Both the position numbers and the translations under genes were made by a program. Source: a bacterium (lineage in GTDB: Bacteria > Patescibacteriota > Minisyncoccia > UBA6257 > 2-01-FULL-56-20). Taken from it: DNA of 52,206 nucleotides. The stretch is from contig JAJXZE010000019.1 in the NCBI GenBank assembly GCA_021780195.1, forward strand, positions 1 to 52,206. Direction: 5' to 3'. Below are positions 6,510-14,456 of this stretch, piece by piece. The notes beneath the pieces were generated by a model that saw only the letters and a program-made list of their open reading frames with translations, was not told the origin of the DNA and did no database searches. How positions within the stretch are numbered: position 1 is the first letter of the stretch; each line of letters begins with the position of its first letter.

Positions 6510-9207
6510 GGCACTTCTTATATTTCTTCCCTGAACCGCAGGGGCACGGATCATTTCGTCCGACCTTCTTTGCCCCGCCGCCATTTCCACCTTCCGCGGA
6601 ACCGCCGCCCGATGCCCGGAGCGCGCGGGCGTTCGGATTGAGCGCCGCGACCGCGGCGGCCGTGGCCGCGGCGGTGGCGGTGGCGGCGGACGGAGCGAAA
6701 GCCGGCGCATTCGCAAGCTTCAGCACATTCGCGAATACGAGTCCATTGAAGTTGTTCCAGAAATTCTTGTAGAGGGCACTCGCCTCGTGCCGGTATTCGA
6801 CGAGCGGATCGCGCTGGCCGTAGGCGCGGAGGCCCACCGATTCAGAGAGCGCCTCGAGGTCCTCGAGGTGCGTCATCCAGAGCATGTCGAGCACGCTGAG
6901 GAGCTGATTCCGCGCGAGAGGATTTTCGGCCGCCAGAGCGGCCTTTTCCTCAAGAAGCCGCGCCACCGCTTCCCCGTCTTCGAGAATCACGGCGTCATCC
7001 GCCGCGGCGACAATTCCCGCTTCACGGAATGCCTTCCGCAGTACGCGTTCCGCGTTCGCGCGGTCCGTCGACGCGGCGTCGTCCGCGGGCGCCCCGGCCG
7101 GGGAGGCCGCGTCTTCGGCCAGTGCGGCGGGAAGGAGCGCGGCTTCATAATGCGATCTCGCCGCCTCCGCGATCGTCCGCGCCACCGTCTTCTTGTCAAG
7201 CATGCCGAGGATCTCCGTGCGCCGCTGGTACACCGCCGCACGCTGCTTGTTCAGCACGTCATCGTATTCAAGAAGGTGCTTGCGCAGATCAAAATTCGCC
7301 CCTTCCACCTTCTCCTGCGCCTGCGCGACGGCTTTCGATATGAATTTGAAATCGATCGGTTCGTCCTCCGGCAGGTCGAAGCGGTTCATGATCCCGCGGA
7401 GGCGGTCGCCGCCGAAAATGCGGAGAAGGTCGTCCTCGGCCGAGAGGAAAAACTGCGTCGAGCCGGGATCGCCCTGGCGTCCCGCGCGGCCGCGAAGCTG
7501 GTTGTCGATGCGCCGCGCTTCGTGACGCTCGGTGCCGATGACATGCAGGCCGCCCGTCGCGCGCACCTTTTCCGCCTCTTCCGGCGTCGGAGGATTGCCG
7601 CCGAGCAGGATGTCCACGCCGCGGCCCGCCATGTTCGTCGCGACCGTGACCGCGCCGGGCCGCCCGGCCTGCGCGATGATCGCGCCTTCGCGCTCGTTGT
7701 TCTTCGCGTTCAACACCTCGTGCGGGACGCCGGCGCGCGAAAGCGCCGCGTCGAAAAGCTCGTTCTTCGCGATTGAGGTCGTGCCGAGAAGGACGGGCTG
7801 TCCATTCTTGTGGCGCTCCGCAACGTCGCGCACGACGGCGTTCACCTTCGCGTTATAATTTTTGTAAATAAGGTCGTTCAGGTCGCGGCGCGCGAGGGCG
7901 CGGTTCGGCGGGATGCTCACCACCTCAAGCTGGTACACTTTGAAAAATTCCTCGGCGGAGGTCTGCGCGGTGCCCGTCATGCCAGAGATCTTTTCATAGA
8001 GGCGGAAATAGTTCTGGATCGAAATCTTCGCGTACGTGCGGGATTCCTCCTTGACGAGCACGCCCTCCTTCGCTTCGATCGCCTGATGCAACCCCGCCTG
8101 ATACCGCCGGCCCGCGAGCATGCGGCCCGTGAACTCGTCGACGATGATCACCTCGCCGTTTTTCACCACGTAATCGCGGTCGCGGAAAAAGAGCGCCTTT
8201 GCCTTGATGCTCTCCTCAAGATAATGCACAAGGCGGATCTGTTCCGGCGCGTAGATATTCTGGATGCCGAGCGTTCGTTCCACCTTTTCGATTCCGGCGT
8301 CCGTGATGGCCGCCGTTTTCCGCTTCTCGTCCACCTCATAATCCTTGTCTTTCTCGAGGAGCGAAGCGACGCGCGCGAAGGTCTTGTACGCCTCGCTCGA
8401 CTGCTCGTCGGGCGCCGCGATGATCAAGGGCGTTCGCGCCTCGTCGATCAGGATGCTGTCCACCTCGTCGATGACCGCAAAGTGATGTCCCCGCTGGACG
8501 CGATCCTCGATACGGTAGACAAGGTTGTCGCGCAGATAATCGAACCCGAATTCATGGTTCGTCCCGTACGTGATGTCCGCGGCATACGCCTCCCGCCGCG
8601 AGACGGGGCGCAGGAATTCCTGCTGGACAAGGAAGCTCCCCGTCGCGTCGCGCTCCCGGTCGATCAGCGCCTCCGCATCCCCGCTCACCTTCCATTCGGG
8701 GTCGTACAGGAACGCCGCGTTGGGCACCAGGCACGCGACGCTGAGGCCGAGCGTCCGGTAGACCTGTCCCATCCAGACGGCATCGCGGCGGGCAAGATAT
8801 TCATTCACGGTGACCACGTGCGCGCCGCGGCCCGAGAGCGCGTTCAGGTACACCGGCGCGACCGCGGCGAGCGTTTTCCCTTCTCCCGTCATCATTTCAG
8901 CCACCCCGCCCCGGTGAAGCACGAGCCCGCCCAGGAGCTGGACATCGTACGGCCGCTGGCCGAGCGTCCGCCGCGCCGCTTCGCGCGCCAGGGCGAACGC
9001 GCGCGGAAGGATCTCATCCGCAGTGTGCGCCCGCTCCTCGTCCGTCGCGGCCTCCGCGAGACGCGTCCTGAAATCCGCGCTCATGGCCGCGACCGCGGCG
9101 TCCGAAAGCGCCGCCATCCCCGGCTCGAGGGCGTTGATCTCCTGCACGCGCGCTTCGAGGTCCGCAAGCGAGCGGCGGCGGAAAAATTGTTTGAGCGAAT
9201 CAAGCAT
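6499..9207 (-). CDS. secA: Preprotein translocase ATPase SecA
   Basis: The motor of Sec-dependent protein export, 902 residues, normal length. Visible features are Walker A MTGEGKTLAA near residue 106, VHYVTVNEYLA-type DEAD motor segments, the DEVDSILIDEARTP motif, the second nucleotide-binding fold with GTTSIAKNE and NMAGRGVDILLGG, and a C-terminal zinc motif CPCGSGKKYKKCHGK that binds SecB or ribosomes. An Ala/Ser-rich low-complexity linker precedes the zinc motif. It follows hpf by 3 bp and overlaps the downstream kinase. Confidence 0.99.
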   Translation of the reverse strand: MLDSLKQFFRRRSLADLEARVQEINALEPGMAALSDAAVAAMSADFRTRLAEAATDEERAHTADEILPRAFALAREAARRTLGQRPYDVQLLGGLVLHRGGVAEMMTGEGKTLAAVAPVYLNALSGRGAHVVTVNEYLARRDAVWMGQVYRTLGLSVACLVPNAAFLYDPEWKVSGDAEALIDRERDATGSFLVQQEFLRPVSRREAYAADITYGTNHEFGFDYLRDNLVYRIEDRVQRGHHFAVIDEVDSILIDEARTPLIIAAPDEQSSEAYKTFARVASLLEKDKDYEVDEKRKTAAITDAGIEKVERTLGIQNIYAPEQIRLVHYLEESIKAKALFFRDRDYVVKNGEVIIVDEFTGRMLAGRRYQAGLHQAIEAKEGVLVKEESRTYAKISIQNYFRLYEKISGMTGTAQTSAEEFFKVYQLEVVSIPPNRALARRDLNDLIYKNYNAKVNAVVRDVAERHKNGQPVLLGTTSIAKNELFDAALSRAGVPHEVLNAKNNEREGAIIAQAGRPGAVTVATNMAGRGVDILLGGNPPTPEEAEKVRATGGLHVIGTERHEARRIDNQLRGRAGRQGDPGSTQFFLSAEDDLLRIFGGDRLRGIMNRFDLPEDEPIDFKFISKAVAQAQEKVEGANFDLRKHLLEYDDVLNKQRAAVYQRRTEILGMLDKKTVARTIAEAARSHYEAALLPAALAEDAASPAGAPADDAASTDRANAERVLRKAFREAGIVAAADDAVILEDGEAVARLLEEKAALAAENPLARNQLLSVLDMLWMTHLEDLEALSESVGLRAYGQRDPLVEYRHEASALYKNFWNNFNGLVFANVLKLANAPAFAPSAATATAAATAAAVAALNPNARALRASGGGSAEGGNGGGAKKVGRNDPCPCGSGKKYKKCHGK

Positions 9208-9210
9208 GGC

Positions 9211-9552
9211 CTACCGCGGCGTCTTCCCGCGGCGCGGGGCGATGAGCTTCGTTTTGTGCTTCTCGATCTCGTTCTTCAGGGTATCCCGCGTCCGGTCAAT
9301 GGCCGTCCGGATGTCGGGCCCGGACTCCTCGGCGCGGATGACGCGCTTCGGGATGCGGAGATCGGCGGCGGCGGCGAAGACCTCCCCTTTCTTGTGGTGC
9401 TGGGTCGTGCGCGAGACCTCGACACGGAGCTCCGCCTCGCCCGCCGCGTCGAACGCTTTCACGAACTTCGCGATCGGCGCGAATTTCTGGTTGATATAGG
9501 TCTCGAGCGGCTTCGTCAGGTCTATTTTTTTGGCTCCGATGATGATGTTCAT
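9211..9552 (-). CDS. hpf: Ribosome hibernation promoting factor (short HPF/RaiA type)
   Basis: 113 residues: an N-terminal MNIIIGAKKIDLTKPLETYI strand-helix unit and a basic C-terminal helix (RTAIDRTRDTLKNEIEKHK) typical of short HPF/YfiA proteins. These bind the 30S decoding site and inactivate ribosomes in slow growth. It lacks the long-HPF dimerisation domain. It lies between murB (24 bp upstream) and secA (3 bp downstream) in a minus-strand operon. Confidence 0.9.
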   Translation of the reverse strand: MNIIIGAKKIDLTKPLETYINQKFAPIAKFVKAFDAAGEAELRVEVSRTTQHHKKGEVFAAAADLRIPKRVIRAEESGPDIRTAIDRTRDTLKNEIEKHKTKLIAPRRGKTPR

Positions 9553-9576
9553 TGGTCGTGTGGTATTAATGTTGAT

Positions 9577-10551
9577 TTACGGCAGGGCCTGCACCTCCTC
9601 CTCTAATTGTACCCCGAATTTCCTCCGGACGCCCGCCTTCACGAGCCGCATGAGGGTCCGCACGTCTTTCGCCCGTGCCTTCCGCACGTTCACGATGAAA
9701 TTCGTATGTTTGGAGGATATTTCGGCGCCGCCCCTTCGTACGCCGCGGAGGCCCGCTTCGGAAATGAGCTTGGCCGCGAAAATCACCGGAAACGGGTCGC
9801 GCTTCACCGAAAACGGCGACCCGCGGAGCGTAAGCGCGCCGTCGCGGACCGCCTTCCGGTATGCCGGGCTCCCCTTGGGGAAAAGCGACGCGACGGGAAC
9901 ATTTTTAAACATGCTGCCGATATTCGGATATTCGAGCGGGTGTCGCTCCCTGCGGTGCGCGATCTTTTCCCTCATGGCGCGTCCGATCGCCGCACGATCC
10001 CCCTTCGCAAGGCGGAACGTGGCGTCCAGTATGATATACCTTCCCGCCGTTTTCTTGAAGAGGCTCGAGCGGTAGCCGAATCCGCAGCGCGCGGCGGAAT
10101 GGATGACCACCTTCATGGTCTTCGTATCGAAGCTCCTGACCGACGCGATCGAATCCTTCGTTTCTCCGCCGAAGCACCCGGCATTGCCACGCACGGCGCC
10201 GCCCACCGTTCCGGGAAGGCCGCCCGCCCACTCAAGTCCCGAAAGCGAATGCCGCGCGGCGAACGAAAGAAGATCCGCCATTGATGCCCCGGCGCCCGCG
10301 GCGACCGTAGTGCCCGCGACTGCGATCTTCGTCATCCCCGGCCGGATGACAAGCCCCTTCACGCCGCGATCATCGATAAGAAGATTCGTGCCGCCCCCGA
10401 TGACGAAAAACGGGATCTTTTTCTCCCGGGCCGCGAGGATCGCCCCGCGTACTTCCGCTTCATTTTTCGGTTCGAAAAAAAACCGGGCCGGTCCCCCGAT
10501 CCGATAGTTGCTGAACTTCGAAAGCCGTACGCGCTCTTTGAATTTTTGCAT
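9577..10551 (-). CDS. murB: UDP-N-acetylenolpyruvoylglucosamine reductase
   Basis: The second step of UDP-MurNAc synthesis, NADPH- and FAD-dependent. 324 residues. FAD-binding signatures are ISNYRIGGPARFF-like (LSKFSNYRIGGPARFF) and GGGTNLLIDDRG, then GLEWAGGLPGTVGGAVRGNAG, YRSSLFKK, and the C-terminal EISSKHTNFIVN. The ATG at 10551 is preceded by GGAG. The likely promoter (TATACT at 10670-10675) predicts a long leader of about 110 nt. A GGAGGT within that leader (about 10610-10620) has no start codon at a useful distance. Confidence 0.97.
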   Translation of the reverse strand: MQKFKERVRLSKFSNYRIGGPARFFFEPKNEAEVRGAILAAREKKIPFFVIGGGTNLLIDDRGVKGLVIRPGMTKIAVAGTTVAAGAGASMADLLSFAARHSLSGLEWAGGLPGTVGGAVRGNAGCFGGETKDSIASVRSFDTKTMKVVIHSAARCGFGYRSSLFKKTAGRYIILDATFRLAKGDRAAIGRAMREKIAHRRERHPLEYPNIGSMFKNVPVASLFPKGSPAYRKAVRDGALTLRGSPFSVKRDPFPVIFAAKLISEAGLRGVRRGGAEISSKHTNFIVNVRKARAKDVRTLMRLVKAGVRRKFGVQLEEEVQALP

Positions 10552-10932
10552 CGCTCCGCCCAGGCCTCGAAACGCGCGGGTGCGGATTTCCAGGACTCGG
10601 CGGAGCGGCTGTGGTGACCTCCGATTCTTTTTGTTGTTGAACGAGTGCTCTACAGCCGGCTCCGCTATCAGTATACGAAATAAGGATTAAAAGACAATTA
10701 AGGGCCGCATGACGGTATCCGGAACGACGCCGGATACCCCGGAGACCAAAGACCCCCTTGCGGGGGTCCTTGGCCAAAAAGAATCTCATGGGACATTCCT
10801 CAGTCGACGTCGTCGTTAGGGAATATTCGCACCCATTCCCCAGCATTATACCAGGGAACGGGGAAAAGCGCAAGGGGCTGGCCCAATGGTATGCCGCAGG
10901 CGTGGCGCGCCGCACGTGATTTTCCGAATAAG
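10552..10932. other. murB upstream region with inverted repeats and two promoter-like sites
   Basis: On the minus strand there is TATACT at 10670-10675 (murB) and a stronger promoter, TTGCGC (10868-10873) with 17-bp spacing to TATAAT (10845-10850). Two hairpins lie between them: GGTATCCGG/CCGGATACC (10714-10722 with 10730-10738) and GACCCCC/GGGGGTC (10751-10757 with 10762-10768). Neither has a strong T run. A minus-strand ATG at 10789 behind GAGGAA opens a basic reading frame that runs into murB; I do not call it a gene. The transcript may be a structured leader or small RNA. Confidence 0.4.
10845..10873 (-). promoter_or_regulatory. Promoter upstream of the murB leader
   Basis: -35 TTGCGC, 17-bp spacer, -10 TATAAT, all on the minus strand. 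It drives transcription through the inverted repeats towards murB. Confidence 0.55.
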
Positions 10933-11556
10933 CTATACCCGCACCGCCGGCCTCTTGAAGACCAGATACTTGTACCCGAGAAAGTCCCAGAGGAACGATG
11001 CCGCGATGCCCGCGAGCGCGCCTACGTTCGCCCATACGTTCGGCGAAAGGGAGGCCGGGCGCGCGACACCGCTGAAAACATACGAGGCGATGCCGACGTT
11101 CAGAAGGAAGCCCACGACCGCCACGGCATAGAACTTGACGGTCTCGCGAGCCGTCGCCGGCTCCTCCGCATTGAACGTCCAGAATTTGTTCCAGAAGAAG
11201 CTGTTCGTGGTCGCGGCGAGGAAAGAAACCGACTTGAAAATGCGGTACCCCCATACGCCGGGCGCACCGAGGAGCAGGATCTCGAGATTCAGCACGCCCA
11301 CATCCACGAACGAGTTCAGCGTTCCCACCGCGGCGAATTTCCCGAACTGGTAGAGCACCGGAACGAGCTTCCCGAGGAGATACAGTACGAAGAGCGCGAG
11401 CGGAGCAAAGATCGTAAACCCAGCGAACACTTCCACGCGGAGCGTCCATGTGAGATCAAGGCGGAACTGCCCCGCAAGATTCGCGAGGATCGGCTGGGAA
11501 AGGAGTCCCACCGCCGCGCCGATCGCGAGCGACGCCAGAAAGTCTTTTCTTTTCAT
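10933..11556 (-). CDS. GtrA-family membrane protein
   Basis: 207 residues with four hydrophobic helices in the GtrA half: FAAVGTLNSFVDVGVLNLEIL, FKSVSFLAATTNSFFWNKFWTF, YAVAVVGFLLNVGIASYVF and NVGALAGIAASFLWDFLGYKY, which are family hallmarks. An additional N-terminal pair of hydrophobic segments (to about residue 70) precedes this domain. GtrA proteins act in transfer of polyprenyl-linked sugars across the membrane or in cell-surface glycosylation. It is 13 bp downstream of the SIMPL-domain gene in the tpiA operon. Confidence 0.88.
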   Translation of the reverse strand: MKRKDFLASLAIGAAVGLLSQPILANLAGQFRLDLTWTLRVEVFAGFTIFAPLALFVLYLLGKLVPVLYQFGKFAAVGTLNSFVDVGVLNLEILLLGAPGVWGYRIFKSVSFLAATTNSFFWNKFWTFNAEEPATARETVKFYAVAVVGFLLNVGIASYVFSGVARPASLSPNVWANVGALAGIAASFLWDFLGYKYLVFKRPAVRV

Positions 11557-11569
11557 TGCGCGCAGGAGA

Positions 11570-12328
11570 TTACCGGAGCGAGTACACGACGTTCACCGTG
11601 TCCGTGATATCCTGGGTTCCCGGCTGGATTGTCGGCGCGGACGCTACCGCGCCGCCCATCCCGAGCACGCTCTGGTCTGACGCGTACATGGTCCGCGGCA
11701 CAGGAAGATAATTATTCTCCGCCACGCTCACCACGCCGCCAAGCGATGCGCCGGATGATGCCGCCATATCCTTCGCCTTCGCAAGCGCCTTCGCGAACGC
11801 ATCCGCGCGCGCCGCCGCGAGCACCGTCTCGGGGTCGGCGAACGTGAACGCCACGCCGCTCACCTGGTTCACGCCGAGGGGCGCGAGCCCGCCGATCACG
11901 TCCGCCACCTTCGTGAGGTCGCGGATCTTCGCCTGGACGGTCTGCGTCATGGTGTAGCCCGTGATGTAGTTCCGCTGGGTGTTCTTATCCCACTGGTAGT
12001 TCGGCGAGAGATTGTACGCCGTCGTCGTGATGTCCTTGTCGTCAATCCCTTGCGACTTCACAAACTTGAGAACCGCGGTCATCTTCTGATTGTTGTTATC
12101 GGTGAGCACCGAAGGGTTCTGGCCCTGAGTGACGACCGAAAAAGTGAGCTCCGCCATATCGGGGCTCGCCGTCGTTTTGCCCTCCGCGGAAACCGTCAGG
12201 GTTCGCGCAGGATAGAATCCGTCGCCCCACTTCTGAAGCATCGGCATCACGAAGAACAGCACATTGATGATCGCCACCGCAATGAGCGCATCGAGCAGAA
12301 ACCAGAACCATTTCTTTCCGTTTTCCAT
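11570..12328 (-). CDS. Membrane-anchored SIMPL-domain (DUF541/YggE-like) protein
   Basis: 252 residues. A hydrophobic N-terminal anchor (about residues 10-30) is followed by the SIMPL domain: RTLTVSAEGKTTASPDMAELTFSV, then ITTTAYNLSPNYQW, GYTMTQTVQ, and ARADAFAKALAKAKDMA. SIMPL proteins are extracytoplasmic and of poorly defined function; E. coli YggE is linked to oxidative stress. It starts 23 bp after tpiA and shares its transcript. Confidence 0.9.
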   Translation of the reverse strand: MENGKKWFWFLLDALIAVAIINVLFFVMPMLQKWGDGFYPARTLTVSAEGKTTASPDMAELTFSVVTQGQNPSVLTDNNNQKMTAVLKFVKSQGIDDKDITTTAYNLSPNYQWDKNTQRNYITGYTMTQTVQAKIRDLTKVADVIGGLAPLGVNQVSGVAFTFADPETVLAAARADAFAKALAKAKDMAASSGASLGGVVSVAENNYLPVPRTMYASDQSVLGMGGAVASAPTIQPGTQDITDTVNVVYSLR

Positions 12329-12351
12329 AGTATTTTTGATGATTGATTATT

Positions 12352-13122
12352 TTATTTCCCTCTCCCCGCGGCGGCCACGATTTTTCCAAATTCCGCCGCG
12401 TGCAAACTGGCGCCACCGACCAACGCGCCGTCGATATGCGGGCTTCCTGCATAGGCCGCCGCATTCTTCCCGTCAACCGATCCTCCATAGAGAACGAGCG
12501 GCGGTTTCGCCTGGTTACGGACGCGCACGCGCATCCTGATGAAATCGGCCATCATCGCCGCGTCTTCCGGCGGATCGTTGCGCCCGGTGCCGATGGCCCA
12601 GATCGGTTCGTAGGCGACGGCCACGCTTCCCTTTTTCCCCGCGCGCACGCCGCTCAGGTCCGCCGCGAGCTGGGCCGCCACGAACTTCCGCGCGGCCGCG
12701 GTCCCCTGCCTCCGCACCGCGCGCGGCTCCCCGACGCACAGGATCACCTTGAGATCCGCCGCGAGCGCGGCCTTGATCTTCAGATTGATCTCCCCATCGG
12801 TCTCGTGCGCAAAACGACGCCGTTCCGAATGTCCCACGATCGCGTATTCCACGCCGAGCGAAACAAGCATGCGGGGCCCCACCGCTCCGGTATACGCGCC
12901 TTCCTCCTCATAAAAAACGTCCTGCGCGCCGAGGGCGATATGCTTCGCACGCGTGCGCGTGCGCTCGGCCGCGAGGCGCTCCAGATACACGGAGGGCGCG
13001 CACACCGCCACGCGGACGCCCTTCGGCGCCGCAATTTTCGCCGTCGCGCCGAAAAGGCGCAATGCCTCCCCGAGATCACGCGGATGTTCCTTCCAGTTTG
13101 CCGCAATCAATTTCTCCCGCAT
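12352..13122 (-). CDS. tpiA: Triosephosphate isomerase
   Basis: Interconverts DHAP and glyceraldehyde 3-phosphate. 256 residues. Catalytic residues are all visible: Lys in AANWKEH, His in IVGHSERR, Glu in AYEPIWAIGTG. The phosphate-binding VLYGGSVDGKNAA is also present. The start is MREKLIAANWK at 13122, fixed by a consensus TATAAT only 6 nt upstream. It heads an operon with the SIMPL and GtrA genes. Confidence 0.98.
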   Translation of the reverse strand: MREKLIAANWKEHPRDLGEALRLFGATAKIAAPKGVRVAVCAPSVYLERLAAERTRTRAKHIALGAQDVFYEEEGAYTGAVGPRMLVSLGVEYAIVGHSERRRFAHETDGEINLKIKAALAADLKVILCVGEPRAVRRQGTAAARKFVAAQLAADLSGVRAGKKGSVAVAYEPIWAIGTGRNDPPEDAAMMADFIRMRVRVRNQAKPPLVLYGGSVDGKNAAAYAGSPHIDGALVGGASLHAAEFGKIVAAAGRGK

Positions 13123-13128
13123 GAAGAT

Positions 13129-13134
13129 ATTATA
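13129..13134 (-). promoter_or_regulatory. -10 element of tpiA (leaderless)
   Basis: TATAAT on the minus strand, 6 nt before ATG 13122. It follows directly after the terminator of the upstream gene. Confidence 0.6.
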
Positions 13135-13138
13135 CCAC

Positions 13139-13171
13139 CAAAAAGAAAACCCCCGGCCGGAGCCGAGGGGT
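13139..13171 (-). terminator. Rho-independent terminator of the 13191-13505 gene
   Basis: GC-rich stem-loop (CCCCTCGGCTCCGGCCGGGGG on the minus strand, broken pairing) followed by TTTTCTTTTT. It separates the small membrane protein from the tpiA promoter. Confidence 0.7.
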
Positions 13172-13190
13172 TGGAAAAATCTGGGGAAAC

Positions 13191-13505
13191 TCACCAGAAA
13201 TGTCGCGACCTCCCATTCGTAAATGGGGAGAGTGCACAGAAAAACAAAATGATCGCGCCTCCGCCTATCCTTGCCCGCACGCCGGTCCAAGCATTGCGAA
13301 GGCGGCTCCTTACGACACTCGCTCGAGATTGCTGTCGCACGATCGCAACAATCAGCCACGCAATCACCGCGATCATCGAAAGACCTGCGCAGGTGCACAA
13401 AAACATTTCCGCGAACGGTATCAGCCCATCCTGAATATAACGGGCCGTCATGCAAAGGCTGATTGCAGTGATCAGCAGGGAAACCAATCTTCGTTCTCGG
13501 CTCAT
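13191..13505 (-). CDS. Small three-helix membrane protein, unknown function
   Basis: 104 residues starting MSRERRLVSLL. The start is fixed by a strong Shine-Dalgarno AGGAGGG 6 nt upstream. Hydrophobic segments lie at about residues 7-20, 33-56 (MFLCTCAGLSMIAVIAWLIV) and 80-95 (GGGAIILFFCAL), with a basic loop before the last. No family recognised. A single-gene transcript with its own terminator. Confidence 0.6.
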   Translation of the reverse strand: MSRERRLVSLLITAISLCMTARYIQDGLIPFAEMFLCTCAGLSMIAVIAWLIVAIVRQQSRASVVRSRLRNAWTGVRARIGGGAIILFFCALSPFTNGRSRHFW

Positions 13506-13622
13506 CCTATCCCTCCTCAAGGCAGATGCCACTTTCTGACAACACCATACCATGACCTAAGCAACATAACAACCGATTCAAATTTAACAGTGCCTTAATG
13601 GCCGTCGCGGCATCATACCACC

Positions 13623-14027
13623 ATGCGATACCGCGATATTACACATGAAACCGCTAAGGCGAAAACATTTTATCGGTCTATAGGTTCTATAAAAAGTCCC
13701 GCATTTAGAGGCGAGGAGGTCGTATTCGGATCTGTTGGCTTTCAACACCTCATAAGAAAGGGCCGCATTCCGCGCCCGCGGCGCGAACAGCGGAGGAGAT
13801 TTTCGCTCTTGAAATATGCAAAGCTGATTCTTGAAGCTCCCGCCACTCATGTCGACTATCGGCAAGTGCGGGGACGTAATTCCTCAATAATCTCGTTCTG
13901 GGCCATCTCACGAATCATTGCCGGCCGCGCCATTAAAGTTGTCGTCAGGCAGAAGCATGGCGGATTAAAACAATTCTTCAGCATCATGGCAACTAAAAAA
14001 GGCCCATACGGACCTTCTTTGGAGTGA
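13623..14027 (+). CDS. Putative BECR-fold (Barnase/EndoU/ColicinE5/RelE-like) nuclease
   Basis: 134 residues, basic. The order of elements, VVFGSVGFQHLIRK near residue 34, a polar middle region, then AGRAIKVVVRQKHGGLKQFFSIM at the end, resembles the phage-type PBECR nuclease families, where a conserved His follows the first strand and a beta-hairpin ends in FFS. This is recognition by pattern only, with no search. It is the only plus-strand gene between 4.4 and 20.8 kb, and there is no neighbouring antitoxin-like gene. If the call is wrong, it is a hypothetical protein. Confidence 0.45.
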   Translation: MRYRDITHETAKAKTFYRSIGSIKSPAFRGEEVVFGSVGFQHLIRKGRIPRPRREQRRRFSLLKYAKLILEAPATHVDYRQVRGRNSSIISFWAISRIIAGRAIKVVVRQKHGGLKQFFSIMATKKGPYGPSLE

Positions 14028-14276
14028 TCGCCATCAGCAACAATGCCGATAGAGGCGTATACCTCGCGATCACATGGCCAGTATAGCACATGGCACATTA
14101 AAAAATTATTAACCGGGATTTGAACTGCTCGGCCGGTAAGACCGGCCTGCGCGTGCGTGACCCTCGGTCCCGCACTGCCGCGCCGCAAACGCGGCGCGGC
14201 CCTCCGACGCGGGAGGGGCGGACCGCCCCTCCCGCCCCCCTCCCTCCGTTCAAATCCCTCGATCGACGAACCAAAA
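14028..14276. other. Relic region with inverted tRNA T-arm fragments
   Basis: No gene. CCGGGATTTGAAC at 14113-14125 is identical to the T-arm of the neighbouring tRNA-Glu (14390-14402). The inverted GTTCAAATCCC lies at 14248-14258 and is followed by a tRNA-like ACCA end at about 14269-14272. Between them are very GC-rich palindromes (CCGCGCCGC...GCGGCGCGG; GGGAGGGGCGG...CCGCCCCTCCC). It looks like remains of past insertions at tRNA genes. Confidence 0.4.
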
Positions 14277-14378
14277 AAACATAGCGCGGCACACATTGTA
14301 AGAGGGCCGAGCGACAAGAAACCATCGCCGCAGGAGCGATGGTATTCTGGCTCTTAAAATGTGTACCGCGCTATGTTT
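14277..14378. repeat. Long imperfect palindrome containing a dispersed 50-bp repeat
   Basis: The outer arms AAACATAGCGCGG (14277-14289) and CCGCGCTATGTTT (14366-14378) are perfectly complementary, and inner pairing continues (ACACATT/AATGTGT, ACCATCGC/GCGATGGT). The core 14304-14353 occurs again at 33055-33104 with 48 of 50 bases identical. It abuts the 3' end of tRNA-Glu. It behaves like a REP-type palindromic repeat. Confidence 0.7.
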
Positions 14379-14456
14379 TGGTACCGCCACCGGGATTTGA
14401 ACCCGGGTTTTCGCCGTGAGAGGGCGACGTCCTAGACCAGGCTAGACGATGACGGC
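14379..14456 (-). tRNA. tRNA-Glu (CTC)
   Basis: 78 nt including an encoded CCA. The 7-bp acceptor is GCCGTCA / TGGCGGT, the anticodon stem TCGCC/GGCGA, the anticodon loop CTCTCAC (anticodon CTC), and the T-arm CCGGG-TTCAAAT-CCCGG. Its 5' half overlaps the 3' end of murF on the same strand. Confidence 0.93.

Noticed and set aside
10460-10789. Minus-strand reading frame of 109 residues with GAGGAA before its ATG.
   Set aside because: It overlaps murB by about 90 bp in another frame, its codons pass through both hairpins, and the protein resembles nothing.
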